Origin: Prevotella sp.
GTDB lineage: Bacteria > Bacteroidota > Bacteroidia > Bacteroidales > Bacteroidaceae
DNA length: 64,000 bases
Direction: 5' to 3'
NCBI GenBank assembly: GCA_024695815.1
Contig: JAILHK010000010.1
Span: 1-64,000, forward strand
A program made the translations under genes and the position numbers. The notes beneath the pieces are model-generated. The model ran no database searches and was not told where the DNA came from. It saw only the letters and a list, made by a program, of their open reading frames with translations. Positions 23,503-32,509 of this stretch are shown here, piece after piece; position 1 is the first letter of the stretch, and every line of letters begins with the position of its first letter.

Positions 23503-25563
23503 ATGAACAGAAAAACTATTTTCCTGTCATTGTTGTGCTATGGTGCAACGATGACAGCCCAGAATGCATCCGACTCTTCGGACGTGTTCTATAAGCACTT
23601 GAAACTAAACGAACTGACGGTAACAGGTGTTACCGGACAAACCAAGCTGCGCGATATGCCAGCACCTGTAACGCTGATACGTTCAAAGGAACTGCGTGCC
23701 TCTGTAGGTACGAACATCATCGATGTGGTGAGCCATCAGCCCGGTATGGCACAGTTGACAACAGGCAGCGGCATCTCAAAACCCATTATTCGTGGTCTGG
23801 GTTATAACCGTGTGCTGGTGGTCAACGACGGTGTTCGTCAGGAAGGTCAGCAGTGGGGCGATGAACATGGACTGGAGGTTGACGACCAGGCAGTCAGTTC
23901 TGTTGAGATACTGAAGGGTCCTGCCTCGCTGATGTATGGCTCCGATGCGATGGCTGGTGTCCTCATCCTGCATAGTGCGCCTACACTGAGCGAAGGACAT
24001 ATGCGTGGTAGTGTCACTTCTGGCTACCAAACCAACAATGGTATGTTTGACTATTCGCTCAACTTTGCCGGCAATCAGCAGGGCTATGTGTGGAATGTGC
24101 GCTACAGTGAGAAACTGGCTCACGAATATAAAAATCCCGTTGACGGTTATGTTCCCGGCACACAGTTGCACGATCGGGCTGCCTCTCTCTTGTTGGGCAT
24201 TAACCGCGATTGGGGACATTCACACCTGAAGTGGGATGTGTTCCATCTTACGCCCAGCATGGCGGAAGGAGAACGTGACCCATTGACTGGTGAGTTGGAG
24301 CATGAATACAGCCTGAAAACCTATCATAAGGCACTGCCTTTCCAACAGGTGAAGCACTATAAGGCCACCTGGGACAACGCGCTGAACCTGGGAAAGGGTG
24401 AACTGAAGACCATCATTGCCTATCAACAGAACAAACGTCAGGAGTTTGAAGACAGCAGTGTTGATCCAGAACTGTATTTCCGCCTGCACACCCTGACGGG
24501 TGATGTGCGCTGGGTGCAGAATGTTGACGACTATAAAGTGGCTGCTGGCGTGGCCACCATGTATCAGAAGTCGGAGAACTTGGCTGAGGAAGCACTGATT
24601 CCAGCCTATCATCTTTTCGATATCGGCGGTTATGGAACCGTACAGAAAACCATTGGCCAGTGGACCATGAGTGGTGGTCTGCGTGCAGATAATCGTCACA
24701 TCCACGACTATGGCAACTTCAGTGGATTTACGGGAAGTATTGGTTCAGTGTATCGCGTTATAGAGACTGCCGACCGCTCGTTGAACCTCCGTTTGAACAT
24801 GGCGCGTGGCTTCCGTGCGCCGAACATGAGTGAACTGGGTAGTGATGGTGTGCACGAAGGTACCATCCGCTATGAGGTAGGTAATAAAGACCTGAAGTCG
24901 GAGTACAGTTGGCAGGGTGACCTTGGCATAGACTATGAGGGACAGATGGTATCGGCACAGTTGAGCCTGTTTGTGAATCGCATAGAGAACTATATCTTTG
25001 CCCACCGCATCCCGCTGGTAAAGGATCCTGCCTATAATACCTATAGCTACACGCAGGGTGATGCTGTGCTGAAGGGTTTCGAGACACGTGTCGATTTCCA
25101 CCCCATTCACCGCATCCATTTTGCCAACTCCTTCTCGTATGTTGATGGCCGACAGCTCCACCAGCCTAAATCCTCACGCTACCTACCTATGATGCCGGCT
25201 CCCCGCTGGACTTCAGAGTTGAAGTATGAGATTACGCACTACGAGCACCATTTCACCAATAGCTACGTGGCTGTGGGTATGGATTGCTTCTTAGAGCAGA
25301 ATCATTTCTACGAGGCTGACGACACGGAGACGCGCACACCCAGCTATACCTTGTTTAATATAAGTGCAGGTACAGACCTGAAGTTGGGCAGGAAAAAGGT
25401 GGCAGAGCTCTATCTCACGGCACAGAACCTTTTCAACCGTGCTTATCAGAATCACCTGAGCAGACTGAAATATACCGATGTCAACGTGGTAACGGGACAT
25501 CAGGGCATCTATAACATGGGACGTAACATTACCTTCAAGGTGGTGGTGCCCATCTTTATGTAA
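23503..25563 (+). CDS. TonB-dependent outer membrane receptor, probable metal or metal-complex type
   Basis: A 686-residue receptor with signal MNRKTIFLSLLCYGATMTAQ. The frame is open back to 23239, but this would overlap the preceding gene and lacks a signal. The plug contains LNELTVTGVTGQTKLRDMP, VVSHQPGMAQLT, IRGLGYNRVLVVNDGVRQEG, QWGDEHGLEVD and VEILKGPASLMYGSDAMAGV, followed by a barrel with the late FRAPNMSELGSDGVHEGT strand and a final strand ending in FKVVVPIFM. There is no SusC-type N-terminal domain. The HGLEVD-type plug loop and the Cys/His-rich neighbour suggest a metal ligand, which is not proven. It shares a transcript with the helicase gene eight bases on. Confidence 0.88.
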   Translation: MNRKTIFLSLLCYGATMTAQNASDSSDVFYKHLKLNELTVTGVTGQTKLRDMPAPVTLIRSKELRASVGTNIIDVVSHQPGMAQLTTGSGISKPIIRGLGYNRVLVVNDGVRQEGQQWGDEHGLEVDDQAVSSVEILKGPASLMYGSDAMAGVLILHSAPTLSEGHMRGSVTSGYQTNNGMFDYSLNFAGNQQGYVWNVRYSEKLAHEYKNPVDGYVPGTQLHDRAASLLLGINRDWGHSHLKWDVFHLTPSMAEGERDPLTGELEHEYSLKTYHKALPFQQVKHYKATWDNALNLGKGELKTIIAYQQNKRQEFEDSSVDPELYFRLHTLTGDVRWVQNVDDYKVAAGVATMYQKSENLAEEALIPAYHLFDIGGYGTVQKTIGQWTMSGGLRADNRHIHDYGNFSGFTGSIGSVYRVIETADRSLNLRLNMARGFRAPNMSELGSDGVHEGTIRYEVGNKDLKSEYSWQGDLGIDYEGQMVSAQLSLFVNRIENYIFAHRIPLVKDPAYNTYSYTQGDAVLKGFETRVDFHPIHRIHFANSFSYVDGRQLHQPKSSRYLPMMPAPRWTSELKYEITHYEHHFTNSYVAVGMDCFLEQNHFYEADDTETRTPSYTLFNISAGTDLKLGRKKVAELYLTAQNLFNRAYQNHLSRLKYTDVNVVTGHQGIYNMGRNITFKVVVPIFM

Positions 25564-25571
25564 TAACAGGA

Positions 25572-28500
25572 ATGGAAGCAAGCGAATTGTTTCAGATATG
25601 TGCAGAACTGGCTATGACCGACCCTTCGGGGCCGGCCATACGCCAGATGCATGAGCTGTTGGTCCTTGCTTCTGCCGAAGGGTGTCGCCAGCAGGGTGGT
25701 ACCTTTGGTAACCTGTTCTCACAGATAGACTGGGTTTGCAAGCAGTTGCATATCAGTCGTGCAGAGACACAGGCCATCCAGACGGCTCGTCGCCATTCCA
25801 ATCAGTCGGAACCAATCGCTGCCGACGACTGGCTTTACGACCTACGGGCTGTGGCTCGTTACATCTCCCGTGTCTTTGTGGTCGATGTGCCTGGTTCGTT
25901 GCTTTGCCTGCTGCCCGCCAACGGCAAGCCACAGTCTGAGCATTTGAAGGTCAACAAACTGTATATCCGTTGTATCGTACGTTCGTTTGACGACTATGTC
26001 ATCGTGGCTGATGCCGATGAGGGTGAACTCCACATAGACTATGGCAATACAGAGGATGGTCGCGACTTCGGCTATCTGAAAAAGGTGCTGCGCGAGGGTA
26101 TGCAGCTCAACTTGCTGGACTGCCATGTCGATGCACAGGTTATAACGCCTCAGGTCATTGTCGTTGAGCCCGACTTTCTGTTGGATATATCCTCGCTGGC
26201 TGCCTGTTTCACCGCCTATGGCCATCATCCGTTGCTATACACTGTCAACCGATTGAAGCCGCAGTCCAATACGCAAGCCACACTCTTGGGAAACTTCGCA
26301 GGTACGGCGCTCGATGATGTTATCCATCATCCCGACGTCACCTTGCAACAGTCCTTGCAGCGTTCCTATCGAGAGCAGGCCGACCGCATTCGTGCTTGTG
26401 AGGATTTCGATCAGGAGAAGTTTGAACAGGCGGCTGCACAACAGATGCAGAACATCCGTGAGGCTGTGTCCCTGCTTTCGCCTAATCAGGCTTTGCTGGA
26501 ACCATCGTTCATTTGCGAACGGTTGGGATTGCAGGGACGAGTCGACCTGATGACTGCCGACATGCAGTTGCTGGTGGAACAGAAGTCGGGCAAGAACATG
26601 AAGATAGAGTATCAGAGCCACGATGCCCACGGCATGCAGTTGGAGAACCACTACGTGCAGCTGCTACTCTATTATGGTATCTTGCGCTATAACTTCGGCA
26701 AGAGCGACCGTCAGGTGGACACCCGCCTGCTCTATTCCCGCTATCCCGCAGCCAAAGGTCTGGTAGTGGTCAACTATTATCGCACCTTGTTTCGCGAAGC
26801 CATCCGCCTGCGCAACCAGATTGTTGCCACCGAACTGCTTATCGCTCGCGATGGCTTCGGACGTATCCTGCCACTGCTGAATGCCGATATTATCTATAAA
26901 GGTGTGCCGCAGGATGGCTTCTTCCATCGTTTTGTGGCACCCTCGTTACAAACCCTCAACTCTCAGTTGTCATCCCTTAGTGCTTTGGAACGTGCCTACT
27001 TTGAGCGCATGATGACCTTCGTCTATCGTGAGCAGCAGTGCCAGAAGTTGGGCGTGGTGGAAGGACAAGGTGGTGCCACCAGCGATCTTTGGCAGATGCC
27101 CTTGAGTGAGAAGCGCGAAACGGGTAATATCTATACTGACCTCACCGTTATTGATCGTCAGCGTTCCTGCGATGATGGCGGTTTCGATGTCATTACTCTG
27201 CAATTGTCTGGTGAAGCCATTCATGCACCCATCAACTTCCGTCTGGGCGATATGGTCTATCTTTATCAGTACAAGGCGGAGCCCGATGTGCGAGAGAGTA
27301 TTCTTTATAAGGGCGTGTTGCAGGATATCAAGAACGGTGTGCTGGTAGTCCTTCTGAACGATGGACAGCAGAATCCCGATGTTTTCCCCGTGTCATCCAC
27401 CCATTGGGCTATCGAACATGGCGGTAGCGATGTGGGAACCAATAGTCAGATACGTGGTCTTTATCAGTTTGTGACAGCCCCCGTTCATCGCCGACAATTG
27501 CTCTTAGGGCAGCGAGAGCCCCGGGAGGACGCCTCGTTGTTGCTCTCTAAAAGTTATCATCCTCACTATGATGATATTCTGTTGCGTGCTAAGCAGGCTC
27601 GCGACTATTTCCTGTTGGTGGGACCTCCGGGTACTGGCAAGACCTCGATGGCCTTGCGCTTCATGGTGGAAGAGGAACTCTCGAGTACTTCTTCGTCCTC
27701 CATTCTCCTCATGGCCTATACCAATCGTGCCGTTGATGAGATTCGTGCCATGCTTCAGGATGCCGGACTGGCAGACGAGGAGCGTATCGTCACGGGCACC
27801 ACATCGATGATGCAGGCCCGTCCGTTCCTGATGGCAGGGCGCCATTTCTCTCTGGCTATCATCGATGAGGCATCACAAATTCTCGAACCCAGTATTATCG
27901 GTCTGCTGAGTAACGTAGATATCGACCGCTTTGTGATGATAGGTGACCATAAGCAGTTGCCTGCCGTGGTGCAACAGACCGCCGAACAGGCTGCCGTTGA
28001 TAGTGAGGAACTGCGTAGCATAGGCATCAGCGATTGTCGTCAGTCGCTTTTTGAGCGCCTCTATCGCTGGGAGTGCTCTCAAGGTCGCACGCAGTTTATT
28101 GGCACGCTGAACCATCAGGGGCGCATGCACCCCGAGGTAGCACAGTTCCCGTCAGCGATGTTCTACACCCGTGAGCAGCTACAGCCTGTGCCCTTGAAGC
28201 ATCAGCTGGAAGGCTCGCTTGAATATGACCTACCTGCTGAAGATACGCTCGACGAGCTGTTGAAGGAGCGCCGCATGCTCTTCCTGCCAGTGGTTCCTCA
28301 ACATCCTTTCAGTTCGCCCAAGTCGAATACCGATGAAGCACAGTTGGTGGTCGATTTACTGCATCGCATCCGCCGGTTCTATGGCAATCGCTTTGATGCC
28401 AGGAAGACCGTAGGCATCATTGTGCCCTACCGCAACCAGATAGCAGCTATTCGTCAGGCCATAGGAGATGACGAGGCCTTTGCCGATGTCACCATCGATA

Positions 28501-28739
28501 CTGTGGAGCGCTATCAGGGTTCGCAGCGTGAGGTTATTATCTATTCGTTTACGGTAAGTCGTCGTTATCAGCTGGACTTCCTGACCAACAACAGCTATAC
28601 CGATGTGGATGGCAGTCTGGTGGATCGCAAGTTGAATGTAGCGTTGACACGTGCCCGCAGGCAAATGCTCATGGTGGGCAATCCCAACATTCTGCAGGCT
28701 AATCCCCTTTTCGCCCAGCTTATTGCGAGATTTTCTTAG
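25572..28739 (+). CDS. Dna2/Upf1-like superfamily 1 helicase with PD-(D/E)XK nuclease domain
   Basis: A 1055-residue cytoplasmic protein. An N-terminal region of about 260 residues has no recognised domain. A nuclease-like region follows with GRVDLMT (Asp near 323) and LLVEQKSGK (E-x-K near 334-336), matching the Cas4/Dna2 PD-(D/E)XK pattern. The helicase part has Walker A GPPGTGKTSMA (about 683), Walker B LAIIDEASQILEP (about 762), GDHKQLPAVV, the late motifs VGIIVPYRNQ, TVERYQGSQREVII and LNVALTRAR (about 1021). It should unwind and cleave DNA or RNA; roles in recombination, repair or defence are all possible. Pairing with a TonB receptor gene eight bases upstream is odd and may be only transcriptional. 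Confidence 0.85.
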   Translation: MEASELFQICAELAMTDPSGPAIRQMHELLVLASAEGCRQQGGTFGNLFSQIDWVCKQLHISRAETQAIQTARRHSNQSEPIAADDWLYDLRAVARYISRVFVVDVPGSLLCLLPANGKPQSEHLKVNKLYIRCIVRSFDDYVIVADADEGELHIDYGNTEDGRDFGYLKKVLREGMQLNLLDCHVDAQVITPQVIVVEPDFLLDISSLAACFTAYGHHPLLYTVNRLKPQSNTQATLLGNFAGTALDDVIHHPDVTLQQSLQRSYREQADRIRACEDFDQEKFEQAAAQQMQNIREAVSLLSPNQALLEPSFICERLGLQGRVDLMTADMQLLVEQKSGKNMKIEYQSHDAHGMQLENHYVQLLLYYGILRYNFGKSDRQVDTRLLYSRYPAAKGLVVVNYYRTLFREAIRLRNQIVATELLIARDGFGRILPLLNADIIYKGVPQDGFFHRFVAPSLQTLNSQLSSLSALERAYFERMMTFVYREQQCQKLGVVEGQGGATSDLWQMPLSEKRETGNIYTDLTVIDRQRSCDDGGFDVITLQLSGEAIHAPINFRLGDMVYLYQYKAEPDVRESILYKGVLQDIKNGVLVVLLNDGQQNPDVFPVSSTHWAIEHGGSDVGTNSQIRGLYQFVTAPVHRRQLLLGQREPREDASLLLSKSYHPHYDDILLRAKQARDYFLLVGPPGTGKTSMALRFMVEEELSSTSSSSILLMAYTNRAVDEIRAMLQDAGLADEERIVTGTTSMMQARPFLMAGRHFSLAIIDEASQILEPSIIGLLSNVDIDRFVMIGDHKQLPAVVQQTAEQAAVDSEELRSIGISDCRQSLFERLYRWECSQGRTQFIGTLNHQGRMHPEVAQFPSAMFYTREQLQPVPLKHQLEGSLEYDLPAEDTLDELLKERRMLFLPVVPQHPFSSPKSNTDEAQLVVDLLHRIRRFYGNRFDARKTVGIIVPYRNQIAAIRQAIGDDEAFADVTIDTVERYQGSQREVIIYSFTVSRRYQLDFLTNNSYTDVDGSLVDRKLNVALTRARRQMLMVGNPNILQANPLFAQLIARFS

Positions 28740-28745
28740 AATTGT

Positions 28746-28776
28746 TTTGCAGGAACGAAAGATTTTCGTATTTTTG
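28746..28776 (+). promoter_or_regulatory. promoter of the DUF3332 gene
   Basis: TTTG (28746-28749), a 19-base gap, then TATTTTTG (28769-28776), 35 bases before the ATG at 28812. Confidence 0.7.
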
Positions 28777-28811
28777 CCTCCGATTGTGAAACTATTAAAC
28801 CAATTACTATT

Positions 28812-29360
28812 ATGAAGAAAATCAGTTTGAAGGTAGCTGCTATCTTGCTTTCAGGTTCATTCCTGTGCAGCTCTTGTATCGGTTCTTTTAGTCTTTTCAA
28901 CAGCTACGAAAAGTGGCAGTGCAACATGACCAGCAATAAGTTTGTCAATGGTATCGTAGGTCTGATTCTGCAGCCCATCGTAGGTGGCGTATGCCTGTTT
29001 GTAGATGCCGTAGTACTGAACACCATCGAGTTCTGGACAGGCAGCAACCCCATGGCTGTCAACACCATTCAACAGGTGAAAGGTCAGGACGGCCGCTACT
29101 ATGCCGTAAAGACCCTAAAGAACGGTTACGAGGTGAAGGCACCTACCGGCGAGGTTACCTACTTCATTCACAACGACAAGAACGACTCTTGGTCAATGCA
29201 GCAGAACGGCATCACTAAGGAACTGTTCCGCTTCAACAACGATGGCACCATCGAGGCTGTGCTTCAGAATGGCGAGAAGATGACCGTGACCAACGACGAG
29301 GCTGGTTTGCAGAAAGTACAGGAAGCAGTCTATACCGACAACTTCTTTGCACTCCGATAA
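28812..29360 (+). CDS. DUF3332 family lipoprotein
   Basis: A 182-residue lipoprotein: signal MKKISLKVAAILLSGSFLCSSC, then IGSFSLFNSYEKWQ, a hydrophobic stretch near residues 45-70 (VNGIVGLILQPIVGGVCLFVDAVVLNTIEFW) and a polar C-terminal beta-rich domain (GRYYAVKTLKNGYEVKAP; DNKDSW-like repeats). This is the DUF3332 pattern, whose role is unknown. It has its own promoter. The following 200 bases carry array C before the sigma factor gene. Confidence 0.82.
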   Translation: MKKISLKVAAILLSGSFLCSSCIGSFSLFNSYEKWQCNMTSNKFVNGIVGLILQPIVGGVCLFVDAVVLNTIEFWTGSNPMAVNTIQQVKGQDGRYYAVKTLKNGYEVKAPTGEVTYFIHNDKNDSWSMQQNGITKELFRFNNDGTIEAVLQNGEKMTVTNDEAGLQKVQEAVYTDNFFALR

Positions 29361-29398
29361 GACAACTTTCATGCTGCAATACTTTGCGGCTTAAAATA

Positions 29399-29456
29399 AA
29401 TTATAGCTATAATTCTCGCAATTATAGCTATAATTTGTTTAATAATAGCTATAATT
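29399..29456. repeat. Array C: three 16-bp palindromes at exact 21-bp spacing
   Basis: AATTATAGCTATAATT, a perfect palindrome, at 29399 and 29420, and AATAATAGCTATAATT at 29441, each 21 bp apart and followed by five variable bases. It sits between the DUF3332 gene and the ECF sigma gene. The stem plus TTTTTT after the third copy could also end the DUF3332 transcript. From 29457 to 29560 nothing else was recognised; no clear TAnnTTTG box precedes the sigma gene. Confidence 0.85.
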
Positions 29457-29560
29457 TTTTCTGGCAGAAAATCCTTTTCTGATGATTTTCACGATTTTGT
29501 TATTGAAAAAAAGAGTATATCCAACTTAATAATTTACTGCTTTCTGCGTATTATAGTTGT

Positions 29561-30286
29561 ATGACTCGCACAGAATTCGAACATATAGCGGTGGCGTTGC
29601 GCCAGAGAGTGCTGAAGGTCGGTCTTGACTTTTTCGGCAACAGAGCAGATGCAGAGGACGTGGCACAGGAAACGATGGCGCTACTATGGGGCTATTGTGA
29701 GCATATTGATGCTGTGCGCAACGTAGAGGCATTGGCTGTGAGGGTAGCGAAGAACTGCTGTGTGAGTCTCAACAGAAAGCGACGGCCAAGCGTAGAGATA
29801 GACATACCAGCGTTGCAGCGGTTAGAGTCCGATGGTTCCCCGGAGGCGTTGCTGGAGGCTGAGGACATGCAGCAGATGCTGTCGGAAGCAATGGAGCAGT
29901 TGAAACCACGCGAGCGACAACTCTTTGAGATGAAACATATGGATGACCTGTCCATAGCGGAGATTGCAGAAAAGACTGGCATTCCGAAGACTTCGGTTGC
30001 GGCAATGGTCTCTGCGGCACGACGAAAGGTTATAATGGCTCTGCGTATTATTCTGTCAACGGCTGCAGTTTACTTGGTTGGTATGTTCTTCTGGCTTCAG
30101 AAAGTGCCAGAGACACATGTCTGGAATACAGCCAAAGACCGGTCTGCTGCCCGCGAGCAACATCTTGGCCGCTACTGTAAAGATGGAACTCCAAAGGAGT
30201 TGTATGAGTGTTACATAGAACATAGACAAAAACATCCCAAGACCTATAGTGTCATCAAAAAGAGGCTTTATGAAAATCAACAGTAA
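29561..30286 (+). CDS. ECF sigma factor with a C-terminal transmembrane extension
   Basis: A 241-residue RNA polymerase sigma factor of the ECF type. Region 2 is in the first 75 residues (FFGNRADAEDVAQETMALLW) and region 4 at about 110-158 (LKPRERQLFEMKH; SIAEIAEKTGIPKTSVAAMVSAARRK, the helix-turn-helix). Most ECF factors of this kind end there. This one continues without a stop into a hydrophobic helix at about 160-179 (RIILSTAAVYLVGMFFWL) and a polar tail of about 60 residues. The extension would tether the sigma factor to the inner membrane with the tail outside, as if an anti-sigma-like anchor were built in. The next gene starts 17 bases before this stop, so the two are translationally coupled. 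No -7 box was seen, so it may drive its own promoter. Confidence 0.85.
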   Translation: MTRTEFEHIAVALRQRVLKVGLDFFGNRADAEDVAQETMALLWGYCEHIDAVRNVEALAVRVAKNCCVSLNRKRRPSVEIDIPALQRLESDGSPEALLEAEDMQQMLSEAMEQLKPRERQLFEMKHMDDLSIAEIAEKTGIPKTSVAAMVSAARRKVIMALRIILSTAAVYLVGMFFWLQKVPETHVWNTAKDRSAAREQHLGRYCKDGTPKELYECYIEHRQKHPKTYSVIKKRLYENQQ

Positions 30287-31394
30287 AATAATACCTGCTG
30301 CGATGCTGATACTGCTTGCAGCATCGTGCAACAATAAAGATGATCGCATGCTGACGGTCATCAATGAGGACGGATCCTGCGCCCGTGAGTACACTTTCCA
30401 CTCCACGCGACAGTTGCTGGCTATTCCGTTGGAAGAGGACTATGACAGTATCGTTGACAAGAGCTGGGAGCGCAGTTGGTCGGTTGGCGAACATGAGCAG
30501 CGCCATCTCGTCCCTCTGAAAGACGCGGAATGGGATAGCATACAAGCGACGGCTCCCAATGATACGCTGGACAATATGCTGATGGTTCACGTGAAGAAGG
30601 AGTATGAGAGTGTCAACGATATGAGCGCTCAGTTATATGCGCCAGAGAACTCTCATCTTGTGAAGGTAGAAGGCATAAAGGCTAAGAGCACTCTGGAGAA
30701 AAGCTTCAAGTGGTTCTACACGGACTATACATTTAGCGAGACGTTTGTCTATGATGGGGCTCCAGTCTTTCCCGTTCCCCTCACCCGTTTCCTTTCTGCC
30801 GACACAGCCGCTTATTGGTTTACTGGTCAGCCCGATTTGACGCGCAATCTTAGCGGTGCCGAGTTAAAGGAAATGCTTGACGATATTGATGCAAAGGTAT
30901 GTCAGTGGATTAATGCCAACTATTTTTATGAGACATGCAACACGATTATTGCACATTATGACAGCATCCAAAACCCGCCTGTCAGTAAGGAACGCTTCAT
31001 CAGTATGCGCGACTCGCTGGTCATGCTCCCTTGTGTGCTGAATGCAAACGACGGCTTTGTATGGAAGAATGGCGTCAATGTGCTTGATAGTTTGTTCCTC
31101 TCTGAAAGCTACTCATCGTTTCTTAAGTTATACGAAGAGGAACCAGAAGGTTATGCACAGCTTTTCTCTTTCTCCACAACCTACGACCTAAAGATGCCAG
31201 GCACTATTGTTGATGCTGGTATGGGTGAATATGACGGAGAGGTAATTCATTATCGCCTTAGTGGCGAACGCCTCATTCCTGATACCTTCACTATTACTGC
31301 CACTTCTCGTGTCACCAATATATGGGCATTCATCGTGACACTACTAATCATTGTCCTGGCCATTGGCAGTTTCCTTTATCAAAGGAAGCGTTAG
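30270..31394 (+). CDS. unknown lipoprotein with C-terminal transmembrane helix, sigma factor partner
   Basis: A 374-residue protein of unknown function. The start at 30270 gives a lipoprotein signal (MKINSKIIPAAMLILLAASC, lipidated Cys20); an ATG at 30249 lies further inside the sigma gene. The central part is acidic and rich in Tyr/Trp without a recognised fold. The C-terminus has a membrane helix at about 350-369 (IWAFIVTLLIIVLAIGSFLY) followed by QRKR, which would place the tail in the cytoplasm. It overlaps the sigma factor gene, so a sensing or anti-sigma-like role is plausible but inferred only from position and topology. Confidence 0.75.
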   Translation: MKINSKIIPAAMLILLAASCNNKDDRMLTVINEDGSCAREYTFHSTRQLLAIPLEEDYDSIVDKSWERSWSVGEHEQRHLVPLKDAEWDSIQATAPNDTLDNMLMVHVKKEYESVNDMSAQLYAPENSHLVKVEGIKAKSTLEKSFKWFYTDYTFSETFVYDGAPVFPVPLTRFLSADTAAYWFTGQPDLTRNLSGAELKEMLDDIDAKVCQWINANYFYETCNTIIAHYDSIQNPPVSKERFISMRDSLVMLPCVLNANDGFVWKNGVNVLDSLFLSESYSSFLKLYEEEPEGYAQLFSFSTTYDLKMPGTIVDAGMGEYDGEVIHYRLSGERLIPDTFTITATSRVTNIWAFIVTLLIIVLAIGSFLYQRKR

Positions 31395-31467
31395 TGACAG
31401 ATGAAAGTATGAGTTGAAAGCAAAAGAAAGATGCAGTTTGTGCAGCAAGGTATTGCGGATAAAAAAC

Positions 31468-31527
31468 AATAATGGCCAGAATTTTTGAAATTCTGGCCAT
31501 TATTTATTAAATTTTGGCCAAAATTTA
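31468..31527. repeat. Array D: three 16-bp GGCC-centred palindromic cores at exact 21-bp spacing
   Basis: AATAATGGCCAGAATT (31468), AATTCTGGCCATTATT (31489) and AATTTTGGCCAAAATT (31510), each 21 bp apart. Unit 2 is the exact reverse complement of unit 1, and unit 3 is a perfect palindrome extended to 20 bp (31508-31527). Units 1 and 2 together form a stable stem-loop that could end transcripts from both sides. The last unit overlaps the stop codon of the GH92 pseudogene. All six cores of arrays C and D share the frame AAT, four to six variable bases around a central GC, ATT. Confidence 0.85.
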
Positions 31528-32509
31528 CCAGCGGTCTTTGGTGATGATGTCGTCAGACCAGCGGTGGTCCTTGGGAAAAGCTTCACCATTCCATGCCTTT
31601 ACCTGAGCCACACGACGAATGGAATAGTCTGTGGCCGTATAGTCGCCATTGACATCGCTCATGACGTTTGGTTGAATGAAAGCATGATAGAGTGAGGTGT
31701 AGAATTTCTGCATGTCCTGACAGTCACCTTCCACCTCGATACGACTCAGCAGTTTCTCCCACTGTTTATCTGCCCTTTCTGTGTATTCATCAAAGTTCCA
31801 AGAAGAGGCCTCTCGCTCCATATTCATGCGTGCATTTTCAATGCTGGTTGTGGAAAGTGCGACCTTCACCACCAGAGGCGTATCGTCTGTGTCATCAGTA
31901 CAAACCCATGCCTTCAGCGCTTTGCCATTAACCACACTGGCTGTGCTAACATGATGGTCGCCATCTATCATGTCGAAAGATACAATCTGCCGAGATAGCT
32001 CTATGTGAAAGTAAACACGACGTAGCTTTGCCCATCCCGTGATGATGCGGTAGCCCTCAACAACCGTGGGACTGACGATGCGCAGTTGTGATTGAATGAT
32101 ATGGCGATCCCAGGAGCCTTTCGGTGCCGAGTGGTCTAAATCGATGAGCAACCTCGCGTTCGTGTTGAAGGATTGACCATGTCCTGTCGGTCGTCGAAGG
32201 CATCAGCAGCAAGTCGATCAGGTCGCAAGCGCCTGTGCCACTGAGCCTTGTATGACTGAATCCACACAGATGCGAGTCATTATAGTCGTAGCCCGAAGCC
32301 TTGTCCCAATCTGGCGAGGCTTGCGTATCAGGGCTGAGTTGCACCATGCCGAAAGGCACTGTGGCTCCAGGATAACAATTGCCTGACAGCGAGTTTTCGA
32401 CGGCTCCTGTACCAATAAAAGGGTTGACAAACTGAGTGTAGCGACCAGCCTGTAAGTGACATACAGTCATCAAGCCAAGGATAAAGGTTATGATGTGTTT
32501 CAAGTTCAT
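31525..32509 (-). pseudogene. broken GH92 alpha-mannosidase gene fused to the tail of a DUF2264 gene
   Basis: From the ATG at 32509 a signal peptide (MNLKHIITFILGLMTVCHLQA) and the GH92 start (YTQFVNPFIGTGAVENSLSGN, GFSHTRLSGTGACDLIDLLLMP) are in one frame. Near 32160-32170 about 50-70 residues of the usual family sequence are missing and the frame shifts; GH92 resumes at NARLLIDLDHSAPKGSW. It continues to FYTSLYHAFIQPNVMSDVNGDYTATDY, then stops being GH92. The last 26 codons (QVKAWNGEAFPKDHRW ...) are the C-terminus of a DUF2264 protein, differing from the intact gene at 5053-5130 in only 7 of 78 bases. GH92 enzymes are exo-alpha-mannosidases of over 700 residues; this remnant lacks the catalytic half. 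Its start overlaps the stop of the GH-D gene upstream by four bases. Confidence 0.9.

Noticed and set aside
31468..31527. Array D as only a terminator
   Set aside because: The stem of units 1-2 could terminate, but a third phased unit and the match in design to array C need another explanation, so it is listed as a repeat.
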